Source: Neisseriales bacterium (GTDB taxonomy: Bacteria > Pseudomonadota > Gammaproteobacteria > Burkholderiales > UBA11063). Taken from it: 9,783 nucleotides of DNA. A program made the translations under genes and the position numbers. The notes under the pieces were generated by a model. That model saw only the letters and a list, made by a program, of their open reading frames with translations. It had not been told where the DNA came from and made no database searches. The stretch covers positions 1 to 9,783 of the forward strand of contig DPRZ01000161.1 of the NCBI GenBank assembly GCA_003538525.1, given 5' to 3'. Shown one piece after another: positions 1-8,143 of the stretch (position 1 is its first letter; the number at the start of each line of letters is the position of its first letter).

Positions 1-383
1 GAAAATAATGCTGATTCATCACCACCAGTGCCAGCACGAATTTCCAAATAAATGCTTTTATCATCATTATCATCTTTAGGCAACAGCAGTTTTTGTAATT
101 CTAATTCTAATTCCTCAATCCGTGCCTTAGCACTGCTTAACTCAGCTTGAGCAAATTCTTTCATATCGGGATCAGAGAGTAATTCTTCGGCAGTTTTTAC
201 ATCTTCACAAGATAACATAAATTGTTTAAACGTCTCCACAACTGGCGTTAATTCAGAATACTCTTTATTCAAACGCGTAAACTCATTCATATCATTGGTG
301 GCTTCAGGCTGCGAAAGCAAATCCGACAATTCTTTTTGGCGCACACCCAAGGTAGTTAACTTATCAATAACACTTTGTTTCAT
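1..383 (-). CDS. prfA: Peptide chain release factor 1 (RF1), N-terminal part, cut by window edge
   Basis: RF1 recognises UAA and UAG stop codons in the ribosomal A site and triggers release of the finished peptide. Only the first 127 codons are in the window. They read MKQSVIDKLTTLGVRQKELS, then a long, charged helical region typical of RF domain 1, and end in EIRAGTGGDESALF (about residues 114-127), the segment that opens the conserved core. The AGTGGDE form marks RF1; RF2 normally has a GSGGTE-like version. The stop-recognition PxT motif and catalytic GGQ loop lie beyond the left edge. The start is the ATG at 383-381. Its Shine-Dalgarno AGAGG overlaps the hemA stop (TAGAGG) and lies 4 nt upstream, so the gene is probably translationally coupled to hemA. 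The hemA-prfA order is common in proteobacteria and is often followed by prmC/hemK, which methylates RF1; I would expect that gene just outside the window. Nothing looks damaged. Confidence 0.95.
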   Translation of the reverse strand, partial: MKQSVIDKLTTLGVRQKELSDLLSQPEATNDMNEFTRLNKEYSELTPVVETFKQFMLSCEDVKTAEELLSDPDMKEFAQAELSSAKARIEELELELQKLLLPKDDNDDKSIYLEIRAGTGGDESALF

Positions 384-390
384 AAAACCT

Positions 391-1635
391 CTATATTTCT
401 AAACTGTACAACTCGGCTAATAACTCTAATCTAACATCTTGTAGTTTACCATCCGCCGCCGTGATATTAACTAATGGATGATGTAATAAACGATTGGTTA
501 ACTGTACGGACAATTGTTTTAAAACCTCACTTGGCTCGACACCATTCATCAAGTGCTTTTCAGCAGCAAGCAAACTTTCTTGACGAATTTGTTCACTTTG
601 TTCCAATAATTTTTTGATTAATGGCGTAAAACCACGCTTTCTTAACCACGCATGATAATCGGCTAATTTACCTGCAATTATGCCCTCGGCTTCAACAGCA
701 GCTAATTTACGCTTTTCAAGACCAACATCGACTAATTTTGCAATATCATCCACGGTCAGTATAATTAGATTAGTATGCTTATTTAAATTTTTACTAATAA
801 CCAACGGCATCGATAGATCGATAATTAATTTACGCTGTGAGCGTTCAATATCTTGCTTAAGCATCACGGCATCGATTAGAGGCGTATTACTCGCACAACA
901 AATAATTACAGTTGCATAATCATGGATAACTTCCGCCAAATTAGTTAATTCTTCCACCTCAGCACTAATTTTTAATGCCAACGGCTGTGCATTCGTAACG
1001 GTGCGGTTAACAATTACTTTTTTATCCAAATTTAAATAATTAAAATGTGGCGCAATCTGCTGCATCATTTGCCCAGCACCAACAAAAAGCACATTGCGAT
1101 TAGGTAGTTCATCTAAATGTTGCTCAACATAATTGACCACCGCATGTCCCATTGAAATTGCCACGTTATTAATCGCACTATGGTTACGGACATCTTTTTC
1201 AACCGCCAATGCCATCTGAAATAACCCAGCTAAATTACTCCCTAAAGCATTACTTTGGCGCGACACCTCCATAGCTTGCTTAATTTGCGCCACAATTTCA
1301 GTTTCACCCAGCACCATCGATTCAAGTCCAGAGATAACGCGAAATAAATGATGTGCACACCCCTCACCTTGATGAACATAGCTATGCTTACGAATAGTAT
1401 TTGGACAAACACTGCGCAAATCACATAAAGAATTAATTACAAAATCAATATCTTTAGCTAAAAAAAACAATTCAGTGCGATTACAAGTAGATAAAAGTAC
1501 AACTTCCTTAACAATTCCAGAATCAACCAGACGCTTTAAAACATTAGGAATTTCTTCACTAGCAAAAGCTAGGCGATTACGTAATTCAAAATTAGCCGTT
1601 TGGTAATTTAAACCAAATACAATAGGTTGTAACAT
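391..1635 (-). CDS. hemA: Glutamyl-tRNA reductase, first step of C5 tetrapyrrole (heme) synthesis
   Basis: The enzyme reduces Glu-tRNA(Glu) with NADPH to glutamate-1-semialdehyde, the committed step of heme synthesis in bacteria using the C5 route. The 414-residue length is normal (E. coli about 418). The catalytic-domain signature STCNRTE carries the nucleophilic cysteine at residue 51. HLFRVISGLESMVLGE follows at 96-111, with the conserved histidine at about 96. The NADPH-binding Rossmann fold starts with VLFVGAGQMM (182-191), and the C-terminal dimerisation helix includes VDDIAKLVDVGLEKRKLAAVEAE (295-317). One oddity is the usually conserved D-[IL]-[AS]-[VM]-P-R-[DN]-[IV] strand, which here reads DLSMPLVI (273-280), so the arginine is replaced by leucine. 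The start is the ATG at 1635-1633. An AAGAAG ribosome site 4 nt upstream overlaps the TAA stop of the TolC-family gene, 8 nt away. I see no separate promoter or terminator in that gap, so hemA is probably expressed at least partly from the efflux operon promoter. Confidence 0.97.
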   Translation of the reverse strand: MLQPIVFGLNYQTANFELRNRLAFASEEIPNVLKRLVDSGIVKEVVLLSTCNRTELFFLAKDIDFVINSLCDLRSVCPNTIRKHSYVHQGEGCAHHLFRVISGLESMVLGETEIVAQIKQAMEVSRQSNALGSNLAGLFQMALAVEKDVRNHSAINNVAISMGHAVVNYVEQHLDELPNRNVLFVGAGQMMQQIAPHFNYLNLDKKVIVNRTVTNAQPLALKISAEVEELTNLAEVIHDYATVIICCASNTPLIDAVMLKQDIERSQRKLIIDLSMPLVISKNLNKHTNLIILTVDDIAKLVDVGLEKRKLAAVEAEGIIAGKLADYHAWLRKRGFTPLIKKLLEQSEQIRQESLLAAEKHLMNGVEPSEVLKQLSVQLTNRLLHHPLVNITAADGKLQDVRLELLAELYSLEI

Positions 1636-1643
1636 AGAGCTTC

Positions 1644-3002
1644 TTAGGGTTGAGTAGGTTTAATATTAGCATTGATGTCATGAATAAATTTATCATCAAC
1701 ACTACCACTTAAATAACGCAATTGGACACGGGCTAACAAATATTGGTAGCGTGTTTGTTGATAGGTGGTAAAGGTTTGATAATAATTTTTTTGCGAATTA
1801 ACCAAATCCACACTATTACGCACCCCAACTTGATAACCCAATTGATCTGAGTCTAATTTAGACTTAGCCGACTTCAGTGCAGTTTGTTGAGCTTTAACAA
1901 TACTTACCCCATTTTGCACTTGCCAATAAGTGTTTTGCACATTTTGATCAGTAGTTCGTTCAACACTAACTAGTTGCTGTTGCGCGGCTTGATAATTAGC
2001 TTTAGCTTGGCGCACCTGTGCACTTACACCTCCACCCGAATAAATTGGCAGATTTAATTGTACACCTAATGAACCAACCGCATAACTAGAAATCGGCGTT
2101 CCTGCAATATTCGAAATATTATTAATTTGTGACTCAGGTCCACTCACACTATCAATACCAGCCGTATCAGTATAAGTATACCCACCAACCAAATTAACAC
2201 TTGGCAAATGTCCTGATATCGCAATATCAACATCTTGGTTTGCCATGGCTAGCTGCTTATCGGCAATCTGAATATTGAAGTTTCCTGATTCAGCACGTTT
2301 AGCCCAAACTTTAACATTCTGTGGCGAAGGTAAATCCAACTGAATATTATCGTTAAGACCTTGAATTAAATTAGGGTCTAGGCCAGTTAAATTTTGGAAG
2401 ATATTTTTCTTATAGATCAAATCATTGGTCGCTTGAATTTCTTGCGCGGAAGAAGAATCAAAACCAGCCTGAGCATCATTCACATCCGCAATAGTTACCG
2501 TGCCTACTTCAAATGATTTCTTAGCTTGATTCATTTGTTTCTCTAAGGCATCTTTAGTTTTTTGAATTGATAAAAGTGTATCTTGCGCATACAATACATC
2601 AAAATAAGCTTGTGCCACGGTTACCAACAATTGTTGTTTTGCATTAACTAATTGTAAATCACCAACTTGTGCCGCATATTTACCTTTACTAAACGCCGAA
2701 TACTTGCTCCAGTCAAAAATAGTTTGCTGCAACGTTACACCATAAATTGGCTGATGATAATATGCGGTAACACCAGATCCATTAAAGTAATTTTCCGTTA
2801 AACTTGCCGTTCCATTAATTTGCGGCAAGAGCTGTGCTCGAGCAATGTTTTTTTGCTCAAGTGTAGAATCAGTACTCGCAATTTGCTTTAAATAATCCGC
2901 ATTATAAATCAGAGCTTGCTGATACGCAGCGGTTAAATCAAACGCATTGGCAATTTGGCTCCCCCCAAGCGTAGCAATAAGAACCAGAAATAGTTTTTTC
3001 AT
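1644..3002 (-). CDS. TolC-family outer-membrane efflux channel
   Basis: Predicted outer-membrane channel-tunnel protein that gives an inner-membrane pump a duct through the periplasm and outer membrane. From the ATG at 3002 it has 452 residues, a little shorter than E. coli TolC (493). A Sec signal peptide is clear: MKKLFLVLIATLGGSQIANA, with cleavage expected before FDLTAAYQQAL. Two outer-membrane-efflux repeats follow. The first has the ARAQLLPQINGTASL pattern near residue 55. The second has HLPSVNLVGGYTYTDT, then GVQLNLPIYSGGGVSAQVRQ (the TolC LPLYxGG strand-turn), and the late GVRNSVDLVNSQKNYY plus YLLARVQLRYLSG segments seen in TolC and type I secretion channels. The start overlaps the pump stop as TGATG. 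A GTG one codon upstream would also work with the GGAG site (5 nt away, against 8 nt for ATG); I prefer ATG because it opens the signal peptide. The partner is the RND pump directly upstream. Substrate is unknown. Confidence 0.93.
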   Translation of the reverse strand: MKKLFLVLIATLGGSQIANAFDLTAAYQQALIYNADYLKQIASTDSTLEQKNIARAQLLPQINGTASLTENYFNGSGVTAYYHQPIYGVTLQQTIFDWSKYSAFSKGKYAAQVGDLQLVNAKQQLLVTVAQAYFDVLYAQDTLLSIQKTKDALEKQMNQAKKSFEVGTVTIADVNDAQAGFDSSSAQEIQATNDLIYKKNIFQNLTGLDPNLIQGLNDNIQLDLPSPQNVKVWAKRAESGNFNIQIADKQLAMANQDVDIAISGHLPSVNLVGGYTYTDTAGIDSVSGPESQINNISNIAGTPISSYAVGSLGVQLNLPIYSGGGVSAQVRQAKANYQAAQQQLVSVERTTDQNVQNTYWQVQNGVSIVKAQQTALKSAKSKLDSDQLGYQVGVRNSVDLVNSQKNYYQTFTTYQQTRYQYLLARVQLRYLSGSVDDKFIHDINANIKPTQP

Positions 3003-6000
3003 CACTTAATCTCCGAGGTAGAATCATGAATTTTAAACACCCAAGCATAAAGAGCAGGCAAGAAAACCAAGGTTAAAATCGTTGCAACCAACAACCCTCC
3101 CATCATCGCAACAGCCATGGGCCCCCAAAACGCACTACTAATTAATGGAATCATTGCTAAAATCGCAGCCGCGGCAGTTAACATAATAGGTCTAAAGCGA
3201 CGTAATACCGACATCTTAACTGCTTCAAATGGCGTATCACCTTTTTTAATATCACTTTCAATTTGATCAATTAAAATTACTGAGTTCCGCATAATGATTC
3301 CAAGTAACGCAATCACCCCAAGTAATGCTACAAAACCAAATGGGGCATTTAACAAAATTAACGATAACGTAACCCCGATCATACCTAATGGCGCAGTTGC
3401 TACTACTAACATCGCGCGCTTAAAACTATTTAATTGCAACATTAGTAATGTTAAAACAATTAAAAACATTACAGGATACACAGAATTGATTGCATTTTGA
3501 GCCTTCTTTGATGACTCAATACTTCCACCCAGCGTAATATGATAGCCCAAAGGCAATGATTTCTCTAATACCTGCAATTTTTTATAAATCTGCATACTGA
3601 TATCATTGCCCTGCACACCATCAACTAAATCAGAACGAACCGTAATTGTAGGTACACGACTGCGACGGTATTTCAGGCTTGCTTCAGGTGCAAATTCAAT
3701 TTTAGCAATTTGTCCAACTGGAACAAAGCTTCCATTCGCCGATTGAATCATTAAATTACTTAAATTATTAACTTGAGTCCGCTCGACTTTATCTAATTGT
3801 GCAACGACTGGAATAGTTTCATCACGATCAAGATAATAAGTCATCGTCGCACCTGAAAGCATCATATTTAACTGATTTTCCAAATCACTGGAAGATAGAC
3901 CAATTTCTTGTGCCTTACTTTGATTAACGACTACGCGCATAACCTTAAGATCTTCTCCCCAGTCATGATTAACATTCAAAGTATATGGGTTTGCACGCAT
4001 AATACTTTCAACTTGATTCGAAATCGACATAATTTCTGCGGTATCAGTGCCTGAAATTCTAAATTGAACAGGATAACCAACAGGAGGACCTAATTCTAAA
4101 CGCGTGACCCGACCCCGAACATCAGGATACTTAGTTGCCAGAATCTGCTTTAAACGCACTAAAACCTGTTCACGATCTTTGGACCCCTTAGTCTTAATTA
4201 ACAATTGAGCAAAATTTACATTCTGTTGCTGTGCATCTAGGGTTAAAATAAAGCGTGGTGCACCAACCCCAATAAAGGTTGTAACCGCTTCAACGCCACT
4301 TTCTTTTAGAACTAACTTTTCAAAACTACTTGCTTGAGCTTCAGTGTTATAAATCGAAGAAGCCTGTGGTAACCACATATCAACCATTAATTCTGGGCGA
4401 TCTGAAGCTGGAAAAAACTGTTGTGCAACAAATAATTTAAATAAAACTAATGACAGTACAAATACACCAACCGTCCCTAAGACCACACTGCGTTTATAAA
4501 AGATTATTTTTTCTAAAAATACTTTTAATTTATTATAAAACGGCTTGTCAAACATATCATGCCCAGAATGTGCGGCTGCCAGCTTTTGATATTTTTCGAT
4601 TGGTAATAGATGAAAGCCAAGATATGGGGTAAAGATTACCGCAACAACCCATGATACAATCAATGAAATACCAACAACCGCAAATAATGAGTAAACATAT
4701 TCTCCAGTGGTTGAATTATTCATTCCTACGGGTAGAAACCCCGCAACGGTAATCAGCGTACCAGATAACATTGGAAATGCCGTAGAAGTATAGGCAAAGG
4801 TTGCTGCTTCAAATTTACCCATGCCCTCTTCAAGTTTTTGAACCATCATTTCTACTGCAATGATTGCATCATCCACTAATAAACCCAAAGCAATAATTAA
4901 AGCACCTAATGAGATTCGCTCTAAATTAATTCCCATCATTAACATAATTAGAAAAGTAACCGATAAAACTAAAGGTATCGAAATAGCAACAATTACCCCA
5001 GTTCTAAAGCCTAAGCTTACAAAGCTTACGATCAAAACGATAACAACCGCTTCAACCAACCCCTTAACAAACTCATGAACCGACTCCTTTACCACATCAG
5101 GTTGATTTGAAACGATTGATTCAGTAATTCCAACAGGTAGTTTTTTCTTTACTTCGTCAAAACGTTTTTCAATTAATTTACCCGTCGCAATCACATCTGC
5201 TTGCTTATTTAATACAATACCTAATAAAATCACAGACTTACCATCAAAATGAATTTCTGTAACTGGTGGATCAACAAACTCACGCTTTATGTTTGCAATA
5301 TCACCGAGTCTAAAAATTTTACCATTAACCGCAATTGGTAAACTCTTAACTTCTTCAATATTCTCAAAGTTACCAGTTACACGTACAGGAATATTATCAC
5401 CAGACGTGTCAAAGCTACCAGCAGAACTAACCGCATTTTGCAACTGCATTGCTGACAAGACTTGTTGCAAGCTCACACCTAAGGCTGACAATTTGCTGCT
5501 GGATAAATTCACTGTAATTTGCTCAGACTGATTACCCATAATGTCAACCTTGTTAACTCCATCAACAGATAAAGTTTCACGTTTAACATCCTCAACAACT
5601 CTACGTAACTCTTCGTAACTATAACCTCCACCCTCAAATGCGTAAATATTACTATAGGTATCACCAAATTCATCATTGTAAAATGGACCTTGCACCCCTG
5701 GTGGCAAGCTAGATTGAATATCGCCAATTTTTTTACGTACTTGATACCAAGAGTCACTAACCGCTTGCCCACGTACTGTATCGCCAAGATTAATCGTGAT
5801 AATTGCAGAACCTGGTTTAATCTGTGATGATGTAAAGTCTAAGGTTGGTAATTCAAGAAGCTTCTTCTCAATCTTATCAACAACCTGATCTTCCATTTGC
5901 TGTTCCGTAGCACCTGGCCACTGCACAGTAACTACCATAGACTTAATCGTAAAATCAGGATCTTCACGCTGATTTAAGTGAGTATAGCTATACACTCCAG

Positions 6001-6085
6001 CAATAAACAGCAAGATAAGAAAGTACTTAACTAGCGGCTGATTCTTTAGTGCCCATTCTGAAAGATTAATATCTTTAAACGCCAT
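3002..6085 (-). CDS. RND-superfamily (HAE1/AcrB-like) inner-membrane efflux pump
   Basis: A 1027-residue proton-driven transporter of the AcrB/AcrF/TriC type, expected to work as a trimer and export drugs or other hydrophobic compounds. The duplicated RND plan is visible. TM1 is at about 17-36 and the first porter loop at about 37-340. TM2-TM6 come next, with GLLVDDAIIAVEMM carrying the TM4 aspartates Asp405-Asp406 of the proton relay. TM7 is near 532-552, followed by a second porter loop, and TM8-TM12 include LLGVIALLGIIMRNSVILID and RRFRPIMLTA (about 962-971). The AcrB TM10 lysine (K940) position is Arg933 here (IMRNS), which I recall as common in this TriC-like branch. Segments such as DPDFTIKSMVVTVQWPGAT and GPFYNDEFGDTYSNIYAFEG also fit that branch. 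An in-frame ATG at 6157 would add 24 residues, but it lies upstream of the predicted promoter. The ATG at 6085 begins the family-typical N-terminus MAFKDINLSEWAL and has AAGG 8 nt upstream. It is first in its operon; no adaptor (MFP) gene is next to it. Confidence 0.95.
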   Translation of the reverse strand: MAFKDINLSEWALKNQPLVKYFLILLFIAGVYSYTHLNQREDPDFTIKSMVVTVQWPGATEQQMEDQVVDKIEKKLLELPTLDFTSSQIKPGSAIITINLGDTVRGQAVSDSWYQVRKKIGDIQSSLPPGVQGPFYNDEFGDTYSNIYAFEGGGYSYEELRRVVEDVKRETLSVDGVNKVDIMGNQSEQITVNLSSSKLSALGVSLQQVLSAMQLQNAVSSAGSFDTSGDNIPVRVTGNFENIEEVKSLPIAVNGKIFRLGDIANIKREFVDPPVTEIHFDGKSVILLGIVLNKQADVIATGKLIEKRFDEVKKKLPVGITESIVSNQPDVVKESVHEFVKGLVEAVVIVLIVSFVSLGFRTGVIVAISIPLVLSVTFLIMLMMGINLERISLGALIIALGLLVDDAIIAVEMMVQKLEEGMGKFEAATFAYTSTAFPMLSGTLITVAGFLPVGMNNSTTGEYVYSLFAVVGISLIVSWVVAVIFTPYLGFHLLPIEKYQKLAAAHSGHDMFDKPFYNKLKVFLEKIIFYKRSVVLGTVGVFVLSLVLFKLFVAQQFFPASDRPELMVDMWLPQASSIYNTEAQASSFEKLVLKESGVEAVTTFIGVGAPRFILTLDAQQQNVNFAQLLIKTKGSKDREQVLVRLKQILATKYPDVRGRVTRLELGPPVGYPVQFRISGTDTAEIMSISNQVESIMRANPYTLNVNHDWGEDLKVMRVVVNQSKAQEIGLSSSDLENQLNMMLSGATMTYYLDRDETIPVVAQLDKVERTQVNNLSNLMIQSANGSFVPVGQIAKIEFAPEASLKYRRSRVPTITVRSDLVDGVQGNDISMQIYKKLQVLEKSLPLGYHITLGGSIESSKKAQNAINSVYPVMFLIVLTLLMLQLNSFKRAMLVVATAPLGMIGVTLSLILLNAPFGFVALLGVIALLGIIMRNSVILIDQIESDIKKGDTPFEAVKMSVLRRFRPIMLTAAAAILAMIPLISSAFWGPMAVAMMGGLLVATILTLVFLPALYAWVFKIHDSTSEIK

Positions 6086-6115
6086 CAGGATAACCTTATA
6101 AACTTGACAAAATAA

Positions 6116-6132
6116 AGTTGGTATTATACCAG
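6116..6132 (-). promoter_or_regulatory. Sigma70-type extended -10 promoter for the pump-tolC-hemA-prfA operon
   Basis: Read on the minus strand, the sequence CTGGTATAAT contains a perfect TGnTATAAT extended -10 (TATAAT at 6128-6123). A start of transcription near 6116 would give a leader of about 30 nt before the pump ATG at 6085. No good -35 is present at 16-18 bp spacing (GTGGGT at 17), which is tolerable for an extended -10 promoter. This placement also argues against the ATG at 6157 as the pump start. The -10 is embedded in a perfect inverted repeat (6119-6131), so a repressor could block it. Prediction from sequence only. Confidence 0.6.
6119..6131. repeat. 13-bp perfect inverted repeat over the pump promoter -10 (possible operator)
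   Basis: TGGTAT-T-ATACCA is a perfect palindrome around a single central base at 6125 and covers the whole -10 element. Six-base arms in AT-rich DNA can arise by chance, and part of the symmetry comes from TATAAT itself. Even so, the flanking TGG/CCA pairs extend it beyond the hexamer. It could bind a dimeric regulator; no regulator gene is adjacent. Confidence 0.35.
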
Positions 6133-6161
6133 ATTTTAAACCATTACCCACCATCAACTTT

Positions 6162-6173
6162 TTTTCGGGAAAA
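6162..6173. repeat. Short inverted repeat TTTTC-GG-GAAAA between the divergent promoters
   Basis: The arms TTTTC (6162-6166) and GAAAA (6169-6173) are perfectly complementary around a GG centre. The site lies upstream of both predicted -10 elements: about 18 bp before the slt -10, taking the place of a -35, and about 34 bp before the pump -10. That is where an activator or a shared regulator could bind. It has no hairpin-plus-U-tract layout that would suggest a terminator. Chance occurrence is quite possible. Confidence 0.25.
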
Positions 6174-6190
6174 TTTAACCTAAAATAAGG

Positions 6191-6203
6191 TATAATTTAG
6201 CTG
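6191..6203 (+). promoter_or_regulatory. Predicted sigma70 -10 for the slt-cca operon
   Basis: A perfect TATAAT at 6191-6196, preceded by AAGG, lies 36 bp before the slt ATG. Transcription starting near 6203 would give a leader of about 30 nt. No recognisable -35 is found at 16-18 bp (GGAAAA at 17), and there is no TG extension, so it may depend on an activator. The octamer GGTATAAT is identical to the one in the divergent pump promoter. Confidence 0.45.
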
Positions 6204-6232
6204 ATAAACAAATTTTAATTTTGAAGGTTAAT

Positions 6233-8137
6233 ATGAATAAAAAACTAGTTTTGGGTTTCCTGAGCCTTTCCATCAACTTGGCTCATGCCAATAACAGTAC
6301 TTCATTCATTACAAGCGCCACCCAAGCATATAGTCAAAATAATTTAGCAGCACTCTCAACACTTGCTGCAAATCATCCAGATGATAATTTGGCAACCTAT
6401 TTAAATGCAAATGCTAATTTAGCTAAGAACAACCCTGCACCAAGCCTTGACTTTATAAAAAATCACCAAACAGGCTATTTAAAAAATGATTTAATCCACC
6501 AACTTTTGAGCTTTTATTTCAATGCTCAGAATTGGACAGCATATCTAGCTCTTTATCCACAGCTTGCCAGCGACCAAGTTTCAAACAACGAAACCTGTGG
6601 TTATGACATGGCTAATTTTGCGACTAATTCTCAGCAAGCCAGCAAAAGTGATTTTAATTACTTAATTGCAAATAAATTACCACTATGGTGTATTTCACTA
6701 ATCGCAACCAAACTCAATGCTGGCAAGCTTGATAAAACTAATCAAGCACCGTTTTTATATAGCCTAATCACCAATAACCAAATTGCACAATTCAATCAAC
6801 TAGGTAGCGTATTTAAAATTGCCCCCATAGATTCCTCATCTACAACGCCAACCAGCAATTTATCCAATCCATCTCAAATTGTTTATCGAATTGAAAATTT
6901 AAGCCAGAAGAACCCCGAACAAGCCTACACCGAATTAAGCACCGCAAACGTTGATCGCGGCACTAAACAATATCTCTATAACGTTGTGGCAGCAGATTTA
7001 GCTAGCCATCAATCATTTGATTTAGCCGCTAAAGCCATTCAACAAGGTAATTCTCAATATCTATCCGATGATGAAAATGAATGGCGCGTTAGAACCTACT
7101 TAGCTAAAAACGATTGGCAAAATATTTTAAACAGCATAAATAATATGCCGAATAAATTACAAAACAAAAATTCATGGCTATATTGGAAAGCTTATGCAGC
7201 AGGCAAACTTGGTCAAAAAACCACAGCTCAAGCGACTCTCCAAAAAATCCCAGTTGACTATAGCTACTATTCATTACTTGCCCAAGCTGAGCTAAATGCT
7301 CCACTTAACCCAAGCTTTCATGCCGAACAAGGCTCTATCGCCGATATGCAATATGCGAATGACACTCAAATGAGTTTTGCATGGTACAAAAATGGTAAGC
7401 AACTCAACAATAATACCTTGGTTCGCTTAGCTACCCAAAACCTCTACTATATTATTAGCCAATCGAATGATCGTGACGTAGCAACAATTAGCCGCAATGC
7501 ATTTAATTTAGGCTGGAATGAAATGGGGATTTACGCTGCTACCAAATTAGACATTGCGGATGCCAGCCTAAGCTTTCCAGTGTTATTTAGTCCACAATAC
7601 AAACAAGCCGCGCAACAAATGGGCATAGAAATGACCTATCCAATGGCAATTACGCGCCAAGAAAGCCGTTTTAACCCCAATGCATTGGCATTTGATGGCG
7701 GAGTTGGTCTAATGCAGATTATGCCTGCTACCGCGGCTTATATCGCCAAAAAAATGGGCTCAAGTAACTGTTACAAAACTTATAGCTGTAATATTCAATT
7801 TGGTTCATGGTATTTAGCCCACCTAATGAATAAATTTGGTAATAACATTATTTATGCCAGTGCAGGCTATAACGCTGGTCCTGGACGGGCTCATCGTTGG
7901 CAACAAGCCTTCCAAAATATGGACAACCGCATTCAAGTCGAATTAATCCCATTTAAAATTACGCGGGATTACGTTCAAAAAGTAACCACCAATAAATTAG
8001 TTTATGATAGTCTCATCAATAACTCACAACCTAATATGCTGGCTTATTTAAACAAGGTTAACAATAAAGCACAAACCTTTATCGTTGATGATGATAACAA
8101 TAGCGGTGATGCCACTGGCGCACTGTCTCAAAACTAG
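6233..8137 (+). CDS. slt: Soluble lytic murein transglycosylase, Slt70 family (periplasmic)
   Basis: Cleaves the MurNAc-GlcNAc bond of peptidoglycan without water, leaving 1,6-anhydro-MurNAc ends, in wall turnover and repair. At 634 residues it matches E. coli Slt70 (645). A signal peptide, MNKKLVLGFLSLSINLAHA, is followed by the long alpha-helical U/L superhelix (about 20-455; for example NSWLYWKAYAAGKLGQKTT, then a VDYSYYSLLAQAEL segment like the Slt70 linker). The C-terminal SLT domain (about 465-585) has all core motifs: RQESRF with the catalytic acid Glu477, GLMQIMPATA at 492-501, AGYNAGPGR from 544, and the Slt-specific ELIPFKITRDYV near the end. A short, Asp/Asn-rich tail (VDDDNNSGD) closes the protein. 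The ATG at 6233 is chosen because GAAGG lies 5 nt upstream. An in-frame TTG at 6221 overlaps that site and is unlikely to be the start. First gene of its operon, divergent from the efflux operon. Confidence 0.95.
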   Translation: MNKKLVLGFLSLSINLAHANNSTSFITSATQAYSQNNLAALSTLAANHPDDNLATYLNANANLAKNNPAPSLDFIKNHQTGYLKNDLIHQLLSFYFNAQNWTAYLALYPQLASDQVSNNETCGYDMANFATNSQQASKSDFNYLIANKLPLWCISLIATKLNAGKLDKTNQAPFLYSLITNNQIAQFNQLGSVFKIAPIDSSSTTPTSNLSNPSQIVYRIENLSQKNPEQAYTELSTANVDRGTKQYLYNVVAADLASHQSFDLAAKAIQQGNSQYLSDDENEWRVRTYLAKNDWQNILNSINNMPNKLQNKNSWLYWKAYAAGKLGQKTTAQATLQKIPVDYSYYSLLAQAELNAPLNPSFHAEQGSIADMQYANDTQMSFAWYKNGKQLNNNTLVRLATQNLYYIISQSNDRDVATISRNAFNLGWNEMGIYAATKLDIADASLSFPVLFSPQYKQAAQQMGIEMTYPMAITRQESRFNPNALAFDGGVGLMQIMPATAAYIAKKMGSSNCYKTYSCNIQFGSWYLAHLMNKFGNNIIYASAGYNAGPGRAHRWQQAFQNMDNRIQVELIPFKITRDYVQKVTTNKLVYDSLINNSQPNMLAYLNKVNNKAQTFIVDDDNNSGDATGALSQN

Positions 8138-8143
8138 CAAACA

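Noticed and set aside
680..919. 79-codon plus-strand open frame opposite hemA
   Set aside because: Antisense shadow of a clear glutamyl-tRNA reductase gene, with low-complexity composition and no supporting signals.
1636..1643. Terminator between the TolC-family gene and hemA
   Set aside because: Only 8 nt separate the genes and no GC-rich stem with a T-run is present in or around the gap.
5509..5787. 92-codon open frame inside the RND gene in another frame
   Set aside because: It lies wholly within a strongly conserved RND coding sequence, has no ribosome site that stands out, and its translation resembles no known protein.
6101..6119. AACTT/AAGTT hairpin in the pump leader
   Set aside because: Five A/T-rich pairs around a 9-nt loop would be unstable; no riboswitch-like or attenuator layout is present.
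6104..6127. Plus-strand TTGACA (6104-6109) followed by TATTAT (6122-6127) as a second slt promoter
   Set aside because: The spacing is only 12 bp, too short for sigma70. The 15-bp alternative (TATACC) is a weak -10 match. A TATAAT at 6191 with a short leader is a better candidate.
6086..6157. N-terminal extension of the RND pump from an in-frame ATG at 6157
   Set aside because: The added 24 residues do not resemble RND N-termini, the codons overlap the predicted extended -10 promoter, and the ATG at 6085 has a suitable AAGG site and the expected family start.
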